64,000 nt of DNA from Halarcobacter bivalviorum (GCF_003346815.1 NZ_CP031217.1:2356001-2420000); one strand, 5' to 3'; positions 1 through 11,708 are shown, numbered from the stretch's first letter. Notes: generated from the sequence alone by a model not told the origin. Made by a program: numbers and translations.

Positions 1-2481
<2,481 letters not shown>

Positions 2482-2483
<2 letters not shown>

Positions 2484-2574
2484 ATGCGATAAAGTTTTTA
2501 ATTACAATATAAGAAAAAATCAATACTAAAACAATTAAAACAACTAGAGTTTTATCAATTGCTGCTCTTTTCAT
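2482..2574 (-). CDS. 30-residue pilin-like protein, last gene of the Tad operon
   Basis: Translation begins MKRAAIDKTLVVLIVLVLIF and ends in SYIVIKNFIA followed by TAA. It starts inside the end of the secretin gene (20-base overlap, different frame) and stops exactly at the operon's terminator hairpin. Its start, K-R-A then A-I-D-K-T-L and a hydrophobic helix, matches the N-termini of three other pilin-like proteins of this operon (KKAFIDQILL, KRAVVDQILL, KGAMDKILVT). I infer a minimal pseudopilin or membrane peptide processed by the same peptidase after A4. The ribosome binding site is weak (AAAAG next to the ATG), so translational coupling to rcpA is likely. It is very short, so translation is unproven. 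Confidence 0.55.
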
Positions 2575-4096
2575 CTTTTGATTTTTCATCTTCTTTTATC
2601 CCTTTTTCTTTTTTAATTTCATCTACTTCTGCATCAAATTTTTTGTCAATGATTTCAGTAAATGAAGTTTTATCTTTAAATTCATCTCCTTGATTATTTG
2701 ACCTTGGGTCTACAATCTCAGGAGTAATAAAAAATACTAATTCACTTTTACCCTCTTTAAAAGATTTACTTGTAAATAAAAATCCTAAGATAGGAATATC
2801 TCCAAGTAAGGGTATTTTCTCAATATCATCAGCACTTGTTCTATTAATTAAACCACCTAAAACAATTGTTGATCTATTTTCAACAACTACATTAGTTACA
2901 ATTGATTTCTCTGTAATATTTGGTATTCCATCAACTGTATTTGCAAAATCTGCATTACTAGATTTTGTAACTATATTCAAATTAATAAAATTATCATCTA
3001 CAATATTTTGAGCATTTATATCAAGTTGTAAACCATACTTAATCTCTTTTAATGCTGTTGTTGGTAGACCTTCTGCTGTTGTTGTTTGGGTCTTAATATT
3101 TAAAGTTCCTCCAGCTAAAAATGAAGCTTCTTTATTCTCTAAAGTTAATAAAGTTGTTTCATCTAAAACTTGTGCAACCCCTTTTGTAGATAGATAGTTT
3201 AAAGTAAGTCCTACATTAAAATATTTACCTAAATAGTTTGCAGCACCTGTTAATCCACCAGTTAATGATACTGCTTCTTTCATTAAATTATCAATGGCAT
3301 CATTTACTAATACATTTCTTTGATTATTTGCAAGACTTCTATCTTTTGAGCTGATTGTTGACCATGATTCAGGAACAATATAAGTGTTTCCATTTACATC
3401 AGTTACTTCTTTATATGATTGTGTTTTATAACCTGCTCCATAAGCATCTAAAGGTTCATTATAATATTTTCCAGCATCAGTTTCTACTTTCATATAGTTT
3501 TTACTTGAAACAAACCAATTATTTTTTAAGTCTAAACCTTTATCATTGTTAATCTCAACAGCATAAAGTTTTACCCTAATCATCTTATCTGGATTTTCAA
3601 GTTCTACTAAATCTACTAAATCCTCTTTTAGACTAACTCCTGCTTTTGAAAATAAATCAAGAATTTTCTCTTTTGTTTTTTGATTTTGAGTTTTCCCTTG
3701 TAAGATTATCTTTCCATTAGTCTGTTTTACAACTAAGTTAGGACTTATCTGTCTTGCAACCTCAACTATACTTTTTAAATTTTCTGTAATATTTATATCA
3801 ATATGTAAAGAACTTGCATCTGCAAAAGTGATTAAGATATTTCCATTACCTAGTTTTTTTGTAAAGACTTTAATTGCTTGAAGAGGTCTATTATAGTCAT
3901 TTATAAAATCAACTTCTAAAAAAGTTTCATCACTAACTTTTATACTTTGAATTCTTTTTTCAAACTCAAAAACCTTGAATGAACCTTTTGCTATTGAAAG
4001 ATTTTGGTCATACAACTCTTTTTGTAGCAGTTCATTTGAAAAAAGAATTGAACTTACTAAGATAACTGATAAAAAATATTTAATTAAACTTGACAT
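2555..4096 (-). CDS. rcpA: Tad pilus outer-membrane secretin (RcpA/CpaC-like)
   Basis: Forms the outer-membrane channel of the Tad/Flp pilus. The protein has 513 residues. A signal peptide covers about residues 1-20. A BON-like segment (NLVVKQTNGKIILQGKTQ) lies near residues 115-145. The secretin core occupies the second half and ends with GGLINRTSADDIEKIPLLGD, GFLFTSKSF and ELVFFITPEIV, the family signature. After it comes a charged tail rich in Lys and Glu (DEIKKEKGIKEDEKSKDEK) that is not part of the core. The gene lies near the 3' end of the operon, whereas rcpA or cpaC usually precedes the ATPase genes. It starts nine bases after the tadE-like stop. No RcpB or TadD partner is present in the operon. 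Confidence 0.9.
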   Translation of the reverse strand: MSSLIKYFLSVILVSSILFSNELLQKELYDQNLSIAKGSFKVFEFEKRIQSIKVSDETFLEVDFINDYNRPLQAIKVFTKKLGNGNILITFADASSLHIDINITENLKSIVEVARQISPNLVVKQTNGKIILQGKTQNQKTKEKILDLFSKAGVSLKEDLVDLVELENPDKMIRVKLYAVEINNDKGLDLKNNWFVSSKNYMKVETDAGKYYNEPLDAYGAGYKTQSYKEVTDVNGNTYIVPESWSTISSKDRSLANNQRNVLVNDAIDNLMKEAVSLTGGLTGAANYLGKYFNVGLTLNYLSTKGVAQVLDETTLLTLENKEASFLAGGTLNIKTQTTTAEGLPTTALKEIKYGLQLDINAQNIVDDNFINLNIVTKSSNADFANTVDGIPNITEKSIVTNVVVENRSTIVLGGLINRTSADDIEKIPLLGDIPILGFLFTSKSFKEGKSELVFFITPEIVDPRSNNQGDEFKDKTSFTEIIDKKFDAEVDEIKKEKGIKEDEKSKDEKSSN

Positions 4097-4105
4097 AATA
4101 AACTC

Positions 4106-4537
4106 CTAATTAAAAGTTAGTGTTAAAGAACACTCTTTTTGAACTTCACTTGCTTCATTAAAAACAACTGTTCGTGAATGTACATTGTTGTTTCCTGCTG
4201 AAATAAAACTATTATTTAAACTTGCATAGATATTTACAATTACTTGATAATTTGTAGAAGCTGCATCTTCTACGCAATTTAAATCATCTTCTGAAATTGT
4301 TGCAATATAATCCTCTTTAATATTATTTAAGCCCTCAACAACTTCACTATTTGTTTTTCCTAAAGCAACCATTCTCGCTGCATAATCTGCTAAAGCATCT
4401 CCATTGTCTTTAACTTTAATTGCATTAGAATAATCAATTACAAAAAATAAAAAACCTACAAATACAATAAATAGTACTATCCATAATAGTATTTGGTCTA
4501 CTACTGCTCGTTTTTTATTTTCTTCAAAAGTTCTCAT
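4106..4537 (-). CDS. TadE/TadF-like pseudopilin
   Basis: This 143-residue protein has a short basic N-terminus (ENKKRAVVDQILLW), one hydrophobic helix (about residues 15-36) and a periplasmic domain with two cysteines (NCVEDA and KECSLT) that may form a disulfide. The layout is that of TadE/TadF minor pilins, which are cut by TadV and help start pilus assembly. The presumed cleavage is after A11. The position +5 Glu typical of Flp/TadE processing is absent; an Asp stands at +3, as in its three paralogue-like neighbours. The start overlaps the end of rcpC by four bases (ATGA), implying coupled translation. Whether it is E- or F-type cannot be decided by eye. Confidence 0.75.
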   Translation of the reverse strand: MRTFEENKKRAVVDQILLWIVLFIVFVGFLFFVIDYSNAIKVKDNGDALADYAARMVALGKTNSEVVEGLNNIKEDYIATISEDDLNCVEDAASTNYQVIVNIYASLNNSFISAGNNNVHSRTVVFNEASEVQKECSLTLTFN

Positions 4538-5688
4538 TTAAGACCAACTTTCTCTTGTACAAATTTTGCATTCACTTGTTTTACAACATTTTTGTGAACA
4601 TAATTATTATCACAAAGTAAATACCAATCCTCAACCTCTTTGATAAAAGGGATAATTGTATTTTTTGATAAAACTCTTTTTACTTTTGCTTTTGTATTTG
4701 AATTTTCTCTAATATTAAAAGAGCTTACATTTCCAACTACAAATCTATCTTTTATCTCACTACATTGTTTTCGATAATCTACTGCGATATTTACACTTTT
4801 TGATTTTGATTTTTCACCTTTTTCATCATTTGCATATTGGATTACAGCACTTGTTTTTAACTCTTTAAATTCTGGAACAAAAAGTTTATACCTATAACTT
4901 TTTGTTTTATTTGTTTTTTCTTTTACTGCTTGTTTATCTTCATCTTTAAAAGCTTTTATCTCAGGAGCAAATTTAGTTTTTACCATCCAAAGTTGATTTC
5001 CTTTATTATAATCTTTGATAAGTTTTAAAAGAACTTTTAAATCCACATCTAAGATTAGCTCTTCTGCTTTTACATCAATTAACTCTTCAATCTCTTGCTT
5101 TTTTACAATCTTTTTAACTTTTTGTTTTGTAATAGTTTCAGACTCCCTAAAACCATTTCTTAAAAAGCCTAATATCTTAATATTTTTAGCAACATACTGA
5201 ACATCATAATCACTATATTTACCTTTTTTATCTATCTTACCTTTTGGTAAAACTGAGATAATATTTATATAATCACCTTGATTAATTGAAAAATTAGGGT
5301 TTTCAAAAAGGTCAAACTTTATGTTATAACTACTCTTTTCAAAAGGTATAACTTTTGCTTTTTCTTTCTCTACTTTTGTTGTTAGCTTCTGTTTTAAAAA
5401 GATTTCATGCTTATAAATATTCTCTTTTGTATATTTTCCTAATATCTCTTTTTTTAATAAAGGTTCATTTAAAATAAATTGTCTTGCTATTTGTGTTTGT
5501 GCAAGATGTTTTACTTGAAGTAAAGTTCCTTTTTCAATATTATCTTTAGCAATATATACTGTTACTAACTCATTTACACTTTTTTTCTCTTCAACACCTT
5601 TTTTATAAAAATAAAAAGCTGCTCCAAGAGCTGAAAGAAGCAAAGAGGCTAGTATTAAAATTACTATTAGTTGTCTATTTACTTGCAT
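4534..5688 (-). CDS. rcpC: Flp pilus assembly protein RcpC/CpaB with C-terminal SH3 domain
   Basis: A periplasmic, inner-membrane-anchored partner of the secretin. The chosen start (MQVNRQLIVILILASLLLSA, 384 residues) follows a strong AAAGGA at seven-base spacing; an ATG seven codons upstream has no such site and would overlap tadC. One N-terminal membrane helix is followed by a SAF-like segment (VTVYIAKDNIEKGTLLQVKH), which is diagnostic for CpaB/RcpC. A lysine-rich middle region follows. The C-terminus (about residues 325-375 of this start) is a bacterial SH3-like domain with NIRENSNTKAKVKRVL and DWYLLCDNNYVHKN, a wall- or glycan-binding type fold not usual in short RcpC proteins. It lies between tadC and the tadE-like gene. 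Confidence 0.85.
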   Translation of the reverse strand: MQVNRQLIVILILASLLLSALGAAFYFYKKGVEEKKSVNELVTVYIAKDNIEKGTLLQVKHLAQTQIARQFILNEPLLKKEILGKYTKENIYKHEIFLKQKLTTKVEKEKAKVIPFEKSSYNIKFDLFENPNFSINQGDYINIISVLPKGKIDKKGKYSDYDVQYVAKNIKILGFLRNGFRESETITKQKVKKIVKKQEIEELIDVKAEELILDVDLKVLLKLIKDYNKGNQLWMVKTKFAPEIKAFKDEDKQAVKEKTNKTKSYRYKLFVPEFKELKTSAVIQYANDEKGEKSKSKSVNIAVDYRKQCSEIKDRFVVGNVSSFNIRENSNTKAKVKRVLSKNTIIPFIKEVEDWYLLCDNNYVHKNVVKQVNAKFVQEKVGLK

Positions 5689-5694
5689 GTTGTA

Positions 5695-5700
5695 TCCTTT
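5695..5700 (-). promoter_or_regulatory. Ribosome binding site that fixes the rcpC start
   Basis: AAAGGA on the minus strand overlaps the tadC stop codon and lies seven bases before the ATG at 5688. It selects the internal Met as the rcpC start. Confidence 0.7.
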
Positions 5701-6541
5701 ATATTCCAATAGTTAATGTTCCCCCCATAATAGGGAAAACTATAAATGCTCCAAAAGCTGGTAAAACAAAAAGAAAAATAATAAGCATTAAATACATATT
5801 TAAAGTGTTTACCTTTCCTTTTATTTTGTAAAATTTCTCTTGTCTCATCTCATCTGATTGCATTGCAAAAATATTTTTTACACCAATTCCTGTCTCTTCA
5901 CTTAAAATTAAAAAATCAATAATTTTTGCTAACTCTTTACTATCAACTCTATTTTTTAGATTTTCATATGCTACTTTTGTAGAGTAGTTTGTCATCTCAT
6001 ACTCTAAAATTGATATCTCTTTTAATAACTCATTATCAATTATTCCTTGTGCCCTTCGTGAAACTTCAAAAAAGGCATTTTTTAAACTTCCTCCAGCTTC
6101 TAAAATAACATTTACTAAATCTAAAAATACACCTAAATCTCTATCTATCTTTTCTACTCTCTCTGCTTTTGCAATATTTATATAGATTTTTCCACCAAAA
6201 ACAATTGCTAAAACTCCAACAACAACACTGATTATTCCATACATTAAAGGAAGAAAAAATGGTAAAACTCCAAGGATTATTATTCCAATTAAAGAGAAAA
6301 GTAATTTTGCTTCCATATATTCTTTTTGAGTAATTCCAGCTTGAATTAATTTTAAATTAAAATCATTATCAACTCTCTTATTTTTATGTTGAGCATCAAT
6401 AATAGCTTTATTATCAAGTTGAGAAAGAAGAATAATATTTTTTTGTTGTTTTCTTCTTTGTAGAATTAAAAGTACTGAAATAATAAGTACTGCAAGTAAC
6501 AGTGGTGCTAATATAAATATTAAAGCTGTTTTATCCATCAT
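5699..6541 (-). CDS. tadC: Tad secretion inner-membrane platform protein TadC
   Basis: One of the two GspF-like inner-membrane proteins of the Tad machine, paired with TadB above the TadA ATPase. It has 280 residues with an N-terminal helix, a central helix pair (about 85-125), a cytoplasmic T2SF domain (RDLGVFLDLVNVILEAGGS, then ILSEETGIGVKNIFA) and a C-terminal helix pair. The T2SF phrase LDLVNVILEAGGSLKNAF is characteristic. Its ATG overlaps the tadB stop by four bases. Length and topology are normal for TadC. Confidence 0.9.
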   Translation of the reverse strand: MMDKTALIFILAPLLLAVLIISVLLILQRRKQQKNIILLSQLDNKAIIDAQHKNKRVDNDFNLKLIQAGITQKEYMEAKLLFSLIGIIILGVLPFFLPLMYGIISVVVGVLAIVFGGKIYINIAKAERVEKIDRDLGVFLDLVNVILEAGGSLKNAFFEVSRRAQGIIDNELLKEISILEYEMTNYSTKVAYENLKNRVDSKELAKIIDFLILSEETGIGVKNIFAMQSDEMRQEKFYKIKGKVNTLNMYLMLIIFLFVLPAFGAFIVFPIMGGTLTIGI

Positions 6542-7464
6542 TTTATCTTTGTTAATAAACTATTTATAAAAAGTCCAAGTGCAATCCAAGCTATAATAAA
6601 AAACATCTGCACTTTACCAATATCACTTCCAAAAAAGTGTGCACTTAAAGAATTGTTTAAAGCATTATCCATCATAATATAAGTAAAAACGATAAGCCCA
6701 ATAATCATATAAGTACCAACTCTAATCTCTTTTGTTGAAGAGGTTATCTCCTGTTTTATCTCCCCTTGGTCATGTAAAGTTTTTCTTAGTTTTTCTAAAG
6801 TATTTGAAAATTTACCTCCCGATTTTCTACCAATAGAAATTGTTAGATAAAAGATTCTAAGCTCTTTTGACTCTACTAATCTAAACATTTTTTCAAAACA
6901 TTTATCTTCACCAATTACTGATTTTTCATTCATATAAATATTAAATACTTTTCTTGTAAATTCTGATTTACAAGTGACAATTGATTTTTTCAAAGCTTGT
7001 TCAAAACCTACACCACTTTTCATCATACTTGTTACTTTGTCGATTATCTCTTTTAGATTAAAGTTAAACTCCTCTTCTCTAACTTTTATTAGTTTCACTA
7101 GAACTAAATAAGGTAAAAAAGAGAACACAATAAAAGTAAAGATAAAAACAATTTTTGATTGAACTATAAAAAAGACAAAAAAACTAAGTAAGAAAGAGAA
7201 AACTACAGAGATAAATACAAAAATATATTCTGCTCCTGAAGCTGTAAAACCTGCATAATAAAGTTTTTTTGTAAGCCAATTAACTTTTTGATTATCCTTA
7301 TTATTAGCTCTTTTTTTATCAAGAATTTTACTATTTGTATTAACTAAAATATTTATAATTTTTCTTTGATTATTTAATCTTAAATAAAATGAATATAAAT
7401 ATGTTAAAAAAGTTATTAGTAAAACTGGAATAGTAATGATAAAAAATAGAACTACTTCATTCAT
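6538..7464 (-). CDS. tadB: Tad secretion inner-membrane platform protein TadB
   Basis: A GspF-like protein of 308 residues with an N-terminal helix (about 5-27), a helix pair (about 80-125), a cytoplasmic T2SF domain (LKEIIDKVTSMMKSGVGFEQ, then SIGRKSGGKFSNTLEKLRKT) and C-terminal helices. It directly follows tadA with a one-base gap and overlaps tadC, the standard tadABC order. It is expected to form the inner-membrane base that transfers pilin subunits as TadA hydrolyses ATP. Confidence 0.9.
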   Translation of the reverse strand: MNEVVLFFIITIPVLLITFLTYLYSFYLRLNNQRKIINILVNTNSKILDKKRANNKDNQKVNWLTKKLYYAGFTASGAEYIFVFISVVFSFLLSFFVFFIVQSKIVFIFTFIVFSFLPYLVLVKLIKVREEEFNFNLKEIIDKVTSMMKSGVGFEQALKKSIVTCKSEFTRKVFNIYMNEKSVIGEDKCFEKMFRLVESKELRIFYLTISIGRKSGGKFSNTLEKLRKTLHDQGEIKQEITSSTKEIRVGTYMIIGLIVFTYIMMDNALNNSLSAHFFGSDIGKVQMFFIIAWIALGLFINSLLTKIK

Positions 7465-7465
7465 C

Positions 7466-9055
7466 TTAATATCCTGTTATCTTTTGAAAATGTGGCCACT
7501 TATGGAATAGTTGAGGGTCTTTTTCTAAAAAGGCATGAATAAACTCATCTCTCCAACCACACATAACTGAAGGTAAATCATTCTCTAAAGCTTCAATCAA
7601 CATCTGTTTTGGCATTTCAAAATTAGGGTCAAAAACTCTTTTATCAATATCAACCCCAAACATATTCATCTGGTCAACTGTTCTACTTGGAGTTGATAAT
7701 ACTTCAAAATCTCCTTTTGTCTTTTTTAAATCACTAGTGTCTCTTTTAAATTTGAAAATATCATTTAAAGCAATAACTCCATTATCTTCCATTCTTCTTT
7801 CTATTTCTGAGATGGCAATTAATTTTCTTGTTCCATCAGGGAATCTCACAAGTTGAATGATTAAATCCACTGCTGAAGCCATTTGTGTACGAATAAAATT
7901 GATATTTGCACTAGGTCTAGCCTCTAAATACATATTTTCAATTCTTACTAAAGCCTCTTTTGTATTATCTGCGTGAACTGTAGTCATCGAACCAGGGTGT
8001 CCTGTATTCATTGCATTTAGCATTACAACAATCTCTGGTCCTCTACACTCCCCAACAATAATTCTTCTTGGAGATGACCTTAAAGCTGATCTTAATAAAA
8101 AGTCTAAAGTTATAGCACCTTTTCCCTCTTCATTTGCCATTCTTGCTTCATATTGCCTAATTGAGTGACAAGGCATTTGAGGTTGCATCTCTCTTGTATC
8201 TTCAATAACCATAAGTTGCTCATTTTCATCTACAAATCTTGTCATTGCATTTAAAAATGTTGTTTTACCACTTGAAGTACCACCAGATACAATAATATTA
8301 CACTTACCTTTTGCTGCTTTCACAAGAAAGTAAGCCATCTTATAATCCATTTGCCCACCATCAATTAACATCTCAAGTAAAAGTGGTATCTCATTAAATT
8401 TTCTAATAGTTACACAACTTCCCCCATTTGCAGCAATTGGAGGAATTTGAACCTCAACCCTTGAACCATCATTTAATTTACTTGAAATAATAGGATGAGC
8501 TTCATCAATTTTTCTATTGTTTTCAGCAAGCATTTTGTCAATAATTTTTCTAAGTTCTTCTTCACTTCTAAAAGTAAAAGGGGTCTCTAAAGTCTTACCA
8601 TTATAAATAATATCTATGTAATCTTTTGTATTAACAATTACGTCATTTAAGCCATCTCTTGCAATTGAAAAAATTGTAGAGATATGTCCATAGCCTATGA
8701 TATTATTTGTAATCATCTGTTTTATATCATCTAAGATTTCTCTTTTTAAAGTTCTAGTTTCAGAAAAAGAAAGAATAAATTCAGGTAGAACTTCATCTAA
8801 ATTATCTTTTGTGATTTTTTGGTCTGATTTTAGATTCATCATAAAAGTATCATTGATTTTTTGGGCTAAATCATATAAATCTTTATTTGTATAGATTTCT
8901 GGAAAAACTAACTCATCATTTTTTATATTTCTCTTGATATTGTTGATTTTTGTTTTTGTAATCTCTACAGAATCTACAACTTCTTCAATATCTTTTATTT
9001 TGTCATAGCTTACTTTTTCTTCTTGTTCATCAATTAAATCTTTTAAATTTTTCAT
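7466..9055 (-). CDS. tadA: Tad pilus assembly ATPase TadA/CpaF
   Basis: The secretion ATPase that powers Flp pilus assembly, a hexamer on the cytoplasmic side of the membrane. In 529 residues the Walker A GGTSSGKTT is at 258-266, the Asp box VIEDTREM at about 283-290, the Walker B RIIVGECRGPE at 331-341 and the His box GHPGSMTTVHAD at 352-363. All catalytic residues are present. The N-terminal 100 residues are charged and helical, as in CpaF. Its ATG shares one base with the tadZ stop (TAATG), so the two are translationally coupled. The C-terminus has an extension of about 60 residues beyond the ATPase core. Confidence 0.96.
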   Translation of the reverse strand: MKNLKDLIDEQEEKVSYDKIKDIEEVVDSVEITKTKINNIKRNIKNDELVFPEIYTNKDLYDLAQKINDTFMMNLKSDQKITKDNLDEVLPEFILSFSETRTLKREILDDIKQMITNNIIGYGHISTIFSIARDGLNDVIVNTKDYIDIIYNGKTLETPFTFRSEEELRKIIDKMLAENNRKIDEAHPIISSKLNDGSRVEVQIPPIAANGGSCVTIRKFNEIPLLLEMLIDGGQMDYKMAYFLVKAAKGKCNIIVSGGTSSGKTTFLNAMTRFVDENEQLMVIEDTREMQPQMPCHSIRQYEARMANEEGKGAITLDFLLRSALRSSPRRIIVGECRGPEIVVMLNAMNTGHPGSMTTVHADNTKEALVRIENMYLEARPSANINFIRTQMASAVDLIIQLVRFPDGTRKLIAISEIERRMEDNGVIALNDIFKFKRDTSDLKKTKGDFEVLSTPSRTVDQMNMFGVDIDKRVFDPNFEMPKQMLIEALENDLPSVMCGWRDEFIHAFLEKDPQLFHKWPHFQKITGY

Positions 9056-10644
9056 TATTCACTCTTTTTAAAAAATGAAAATAAAGAGTTTTTTGTTTCT
9101 GATTTTTCCTCTTTTTTATAAAAACCTTTATTCTCTAAAATTGAATCTAGTTTTTTAACAAATAAAGAATTTTTAGCATACTCAGTAGCTAACTTACAGT
9201 AGTTCCAACATTGACCTAAATCTTGATAATCATTTGGTATTTTCATATCATTAAAAAGTTTTTTCTCATCATCATTCATATTTAAAATAGAAGTCGCATC
9301 TGAAATAGAGATTGCATTTTGTGAATCAAATCTATTTACTATAAAAGAGGTTTTATCTTTTAAACCTGCTCTTTTTAATAAAGAATAAAAAGTTTTTAAT
9401 TTTGAAATATGAGGTAAAGACATCTCTGTAACTATCCATAAATCATTAACTACATCATAAAGTGTTGATTTTAAATTTGAAGCATCTGCTTCTCCTAAAT
9501 CAATTACAATAAAATTAAAATAGTCACTAGAGCTTGAAATATATTCTAAAAGTTTTTCTATAAAAACATCTTTTTCTATATACTCTTTATCAATATGTTT
9601 TTGTATTCCCGTAATACAATAAAAGTTCTCTCGTTTTTTAATAAGCCCATTATCTAAATTACTTTCAATATTAAACTCACTACTATTTATTAAGTCAATT
9701 ATTGTTTTTTCAGGAAGAGGATTCTCTTCTAAAAATAGATTACTAATCGCTTTTGTATTAGTTAAATCAATATATAAAATATTTTTATCGGGAATATTTT
9801 TAGCTAATAAATCACAAGCATTCATAGAGATAGTTGTTGTTCCTATTCCCCCTGAAATACCTGTTAAACCTATAATTTTATTCCCATATCTATTTTTAGT
9901 TAAAAGTTGTTTTCTTGTATCTAAAACAATATTTTTAATATTTTCTGCTTTAAATTCATTTATTGAAATATAATTTTCAATACCTAATTTTCCGCAATAC
10001 ATAGATATTCTATGGTCATTAGGACCAATTACAATTATTAGCTCATTTAAATTTTTTATAATATCTTCATCTTGAACTATTTTTTCTTGTCCATCAACAA
10101 GATAGATAATAATATGTTTTTTATCTTTGCTTTTTAACTCTTTTGAATATAAAGTTATCTCTTTAGTACTAATTACATCTGTATTAAAAAGAACTTTTAG
10201 CCCAGATTTTAGGTTTTCACAAAAGTTTTTTAGATTTTCTTCATAAACTAAATAGATATTAAATGAAGAGTCTGCATCATATAAACTCTTTTCTATTTGT
10301 CTTTGTTTATGAAAATGATTTCTAATTTTATTAAGTAATCTTTTTAAAACTTTTTTTGATTTAATTCTTTTATTTAATAAAATATAACCATAGATAACTC
10401 TATTTTTTTTGATTTTTATCTTATATTTTTTATTTGTATTTTCAGGTTTTTCAATTATTTCTCCATGATTATTTATTGTATATTCATAATCAAAAACATT
10501 GTATTCATAATCAAATTTGTAAAAAGATATAAAATTAAGGTCAGCTAAATCAACAAATAACTCTAACAGCTCACTTATATGCTCATCTAATGATCTTTTT
10601 ATCTTTGAAGCTTCAATTTTTTCTTGATAATCATTTAAATTCAT
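9055..10644 (-). CDS. tadZ: TadZ/CpaE-like localisation ATPase with degenerate P-loop
   Basis: A ParA/MinD-family protein of 529 residues directly upstream of tadA; TadZ proteins place the Tad machine in the cell. The deviant Walker A is at residues 261-270, GISGGIGTTT, and lacks both the signature and the catalytic lysine of the usual KGGxGKT. Later MinD-like parts are present (VIDLGEADASNLKS, WIVTEMSLPHI, SFIVNRFD). The region before it (about 125-245) resembles an atypical receiver domain, as in other TadZ proteins. A further N-terminal segment (1-120, rich in Lys, Tyr and Asp) is not recognised. Loss of lysine is known in TadZ, so it may bind nucleotide without normal hydrolysis. The C-terminal tail is Lys- and Ser-rich. 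Confidence 0.85.
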   Translation of the reverse strand: MNLNDYQEKIEASKIKRSLDEHISELLELFVDLADLNFISFYKFDYEYNVFDYEYTINNHGEIIEKPENTNKKYKIKIKKNRVIYGYILLNKRIKSKKVLKRLLNKIRNHFHKQRQIEKSLYDADSSFNIYLVYEENLKNFCENLKSGLKVLFNTDVISTKEITLYSKELKSKDKKHIIIYLVDGQEKIVQDEDIIKNLNELIIVIGPNDHRISMYCGKLGIENYISINEFKAENIKNIVLDTRKQLLTKNRYGNKIIGLTGISGGIGTTTISMNACDLLAKNIPDKNILYIDLTNTKAISNLFLEENPLPEKTIIDLINSSEFNIESNLDNGLIKKRENFYCITGIQKHIDKEYIEKDVFIEKLLEYISSSSDYFNFIVIDLGEADASNLKSTLYDVVNDLWIVTEMSLPHISKLKTFYSLLKRAGLKDKTSFIVNRFDSQNAISISDATSILNMNDDEKKLFNDMKIPNDYQDLGQCWNYCKLATEYAKNSLFVKKLDSILENKGFYKKEEKSETKNSLFSFFKKSE

Positions 10645-10655
10645 AATATATCCTA

Positions 10656-11705
10656 TTAATAAACTAATTCAATCTCTGGTGTTTTTGCTGGAACAACTTC
10701 AGTAATTAATCTAATATATCTACTTGCAGGTGTACCATTATCAACAATATCATAACCAGTAACTCTCACTCTTACTATTCCATTTGCTATGGCACTATCA
10801 TTTAAAGTAATAATATCCATGTCTAAAGGTAAATTTGAACCTGAAGGTCCGATAATATCGAAAATTCCATCTGAAAGATGATTTATTTGAGTTGTCCAAG
10901 TTGAGTAATCATTTCCTAAATAAGTTCCTAATAAACAAAGTGGTGTTTCTGTTTTACCATTTTCAAAATTAATACTTTGGCTTGAGAGATATATATCATT
11001 TAAAAGATTACTATAATGAGAAAATTCACTTTGTCCACTTGTTGTACAGCCAGGCAAAGAGGCATTACAACTATCAACATCAAAACCTAAATCAGAGAAA
11101 TCAAACTTATTACTTAAAGCAAAAGAACAATCACAGTCACAATCTGTAATAACAGGATAAAAAGTGTCTTTATCAGAAAACTGCCAATCTGCAGTTAAAG
11201 AGTAATTCATTTCAATTGCATCACCAATATTAAAAACTCTATCATTGATTGCAAAAGGAGCTAAGCCTGAAGAGTAAGAAGTTGTAGGAGTTGGCAAATC
11301 AACACTTGTAATAGTTGCCCTTGATTCAACATTTAATGTTAAAAAATCTAAATCTAAAAACTTTAACCAAAAAGTCTCTTCTTGATAGTTATTAATTGTA
11401 GCCGTTACAGTATTTGGCTCAGAAATAAAATCCCAGCTATAAACAATTTTATCTTTTATTTCACTTCCTAATTTTGTTTCAAGAAGCATTTCATTATAGA
11501 TATTTTCTGCTGTAGTAGTATTTTCTTCAATTTTTACATAATATTTTGCAAGAGTTAAAACTGCATTGTCTGTTATTTTTTTAAGATTATAATATTTATC
11601 CCTTGCTTGCATATTATCACTTATAGTTGCACCTAAACCAATTAAAGCAACAAATAAAAAAAGTCCTAAAAGGATTTGGTCAATAAATGCTTTTTTCATT
11701 TTCAT
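10656..11705 (-). CDS. TadG-like large minor pilin, cysteine-rich
   Basis: A 349-residue protein with a short basic start and one N-terminal helix (MKMKKAFIDQILLGLFLFVA), then a long periplasmic part. The N-terminus matches the pilin-like motif of this operon (A, x-x-D-Q-I-L), so cleavage by TadV after A6 is inferred. The periplasmic part contains six cysteines in a tight cluster: DCDCDCSF, then DSCNASLPGC, then LCLLG. Three are spaced C-D-C-D-C, which could bind metal or form disulfides. The late part is beta-rich (VRVRVTGYDIV, RLITEVVPAKTPEIE). Size and place fit TadG-type proteins, but sequence identity to known TadG was not seen. It lies between the peptidase and tadZ. Confidence 0.6.
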   Translation of the reverse strand: MKMKKAFIDQILLGLFLFVALIGLGATISDNMQARDKYYNLKKITDNAVLTLAKYYVKIEENTTTAENIYNEMLLETKLGSEIKDKIVYSWDFISEPNTVTATINNYQEETFWLKFLDLDFLTLNVESRATITSVDLPTPTTSYSSGLAPFAINDRVFNIGDAIEMNYSLTADWQFSDKDTFYPVITDCDCDCSFALSNKFDFSDLGFDVDSCNASLPGCTTSGQSEFSHYSNLLNDIYLSSQSINFENGKTETPLCLLGTYLGNDYSTWTTQINHLSDGIFDIIGPSGSNLPLDMDIITLNDSAIANGIVRVRVTGYDIVDNGTPASRYIRLITEVVPAKTPEIELVY

Positions 11706-11708
11706 TCC

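Noticed and set aside
3355-3552. Long antisense frames inside rcpA, aas, flgK, flgI, amt and other genes
   Set aside because: They lie opposite strongly conserved genes, have low-complexity composition (His, Leu, Gln runs) and no ribosome binding sites.
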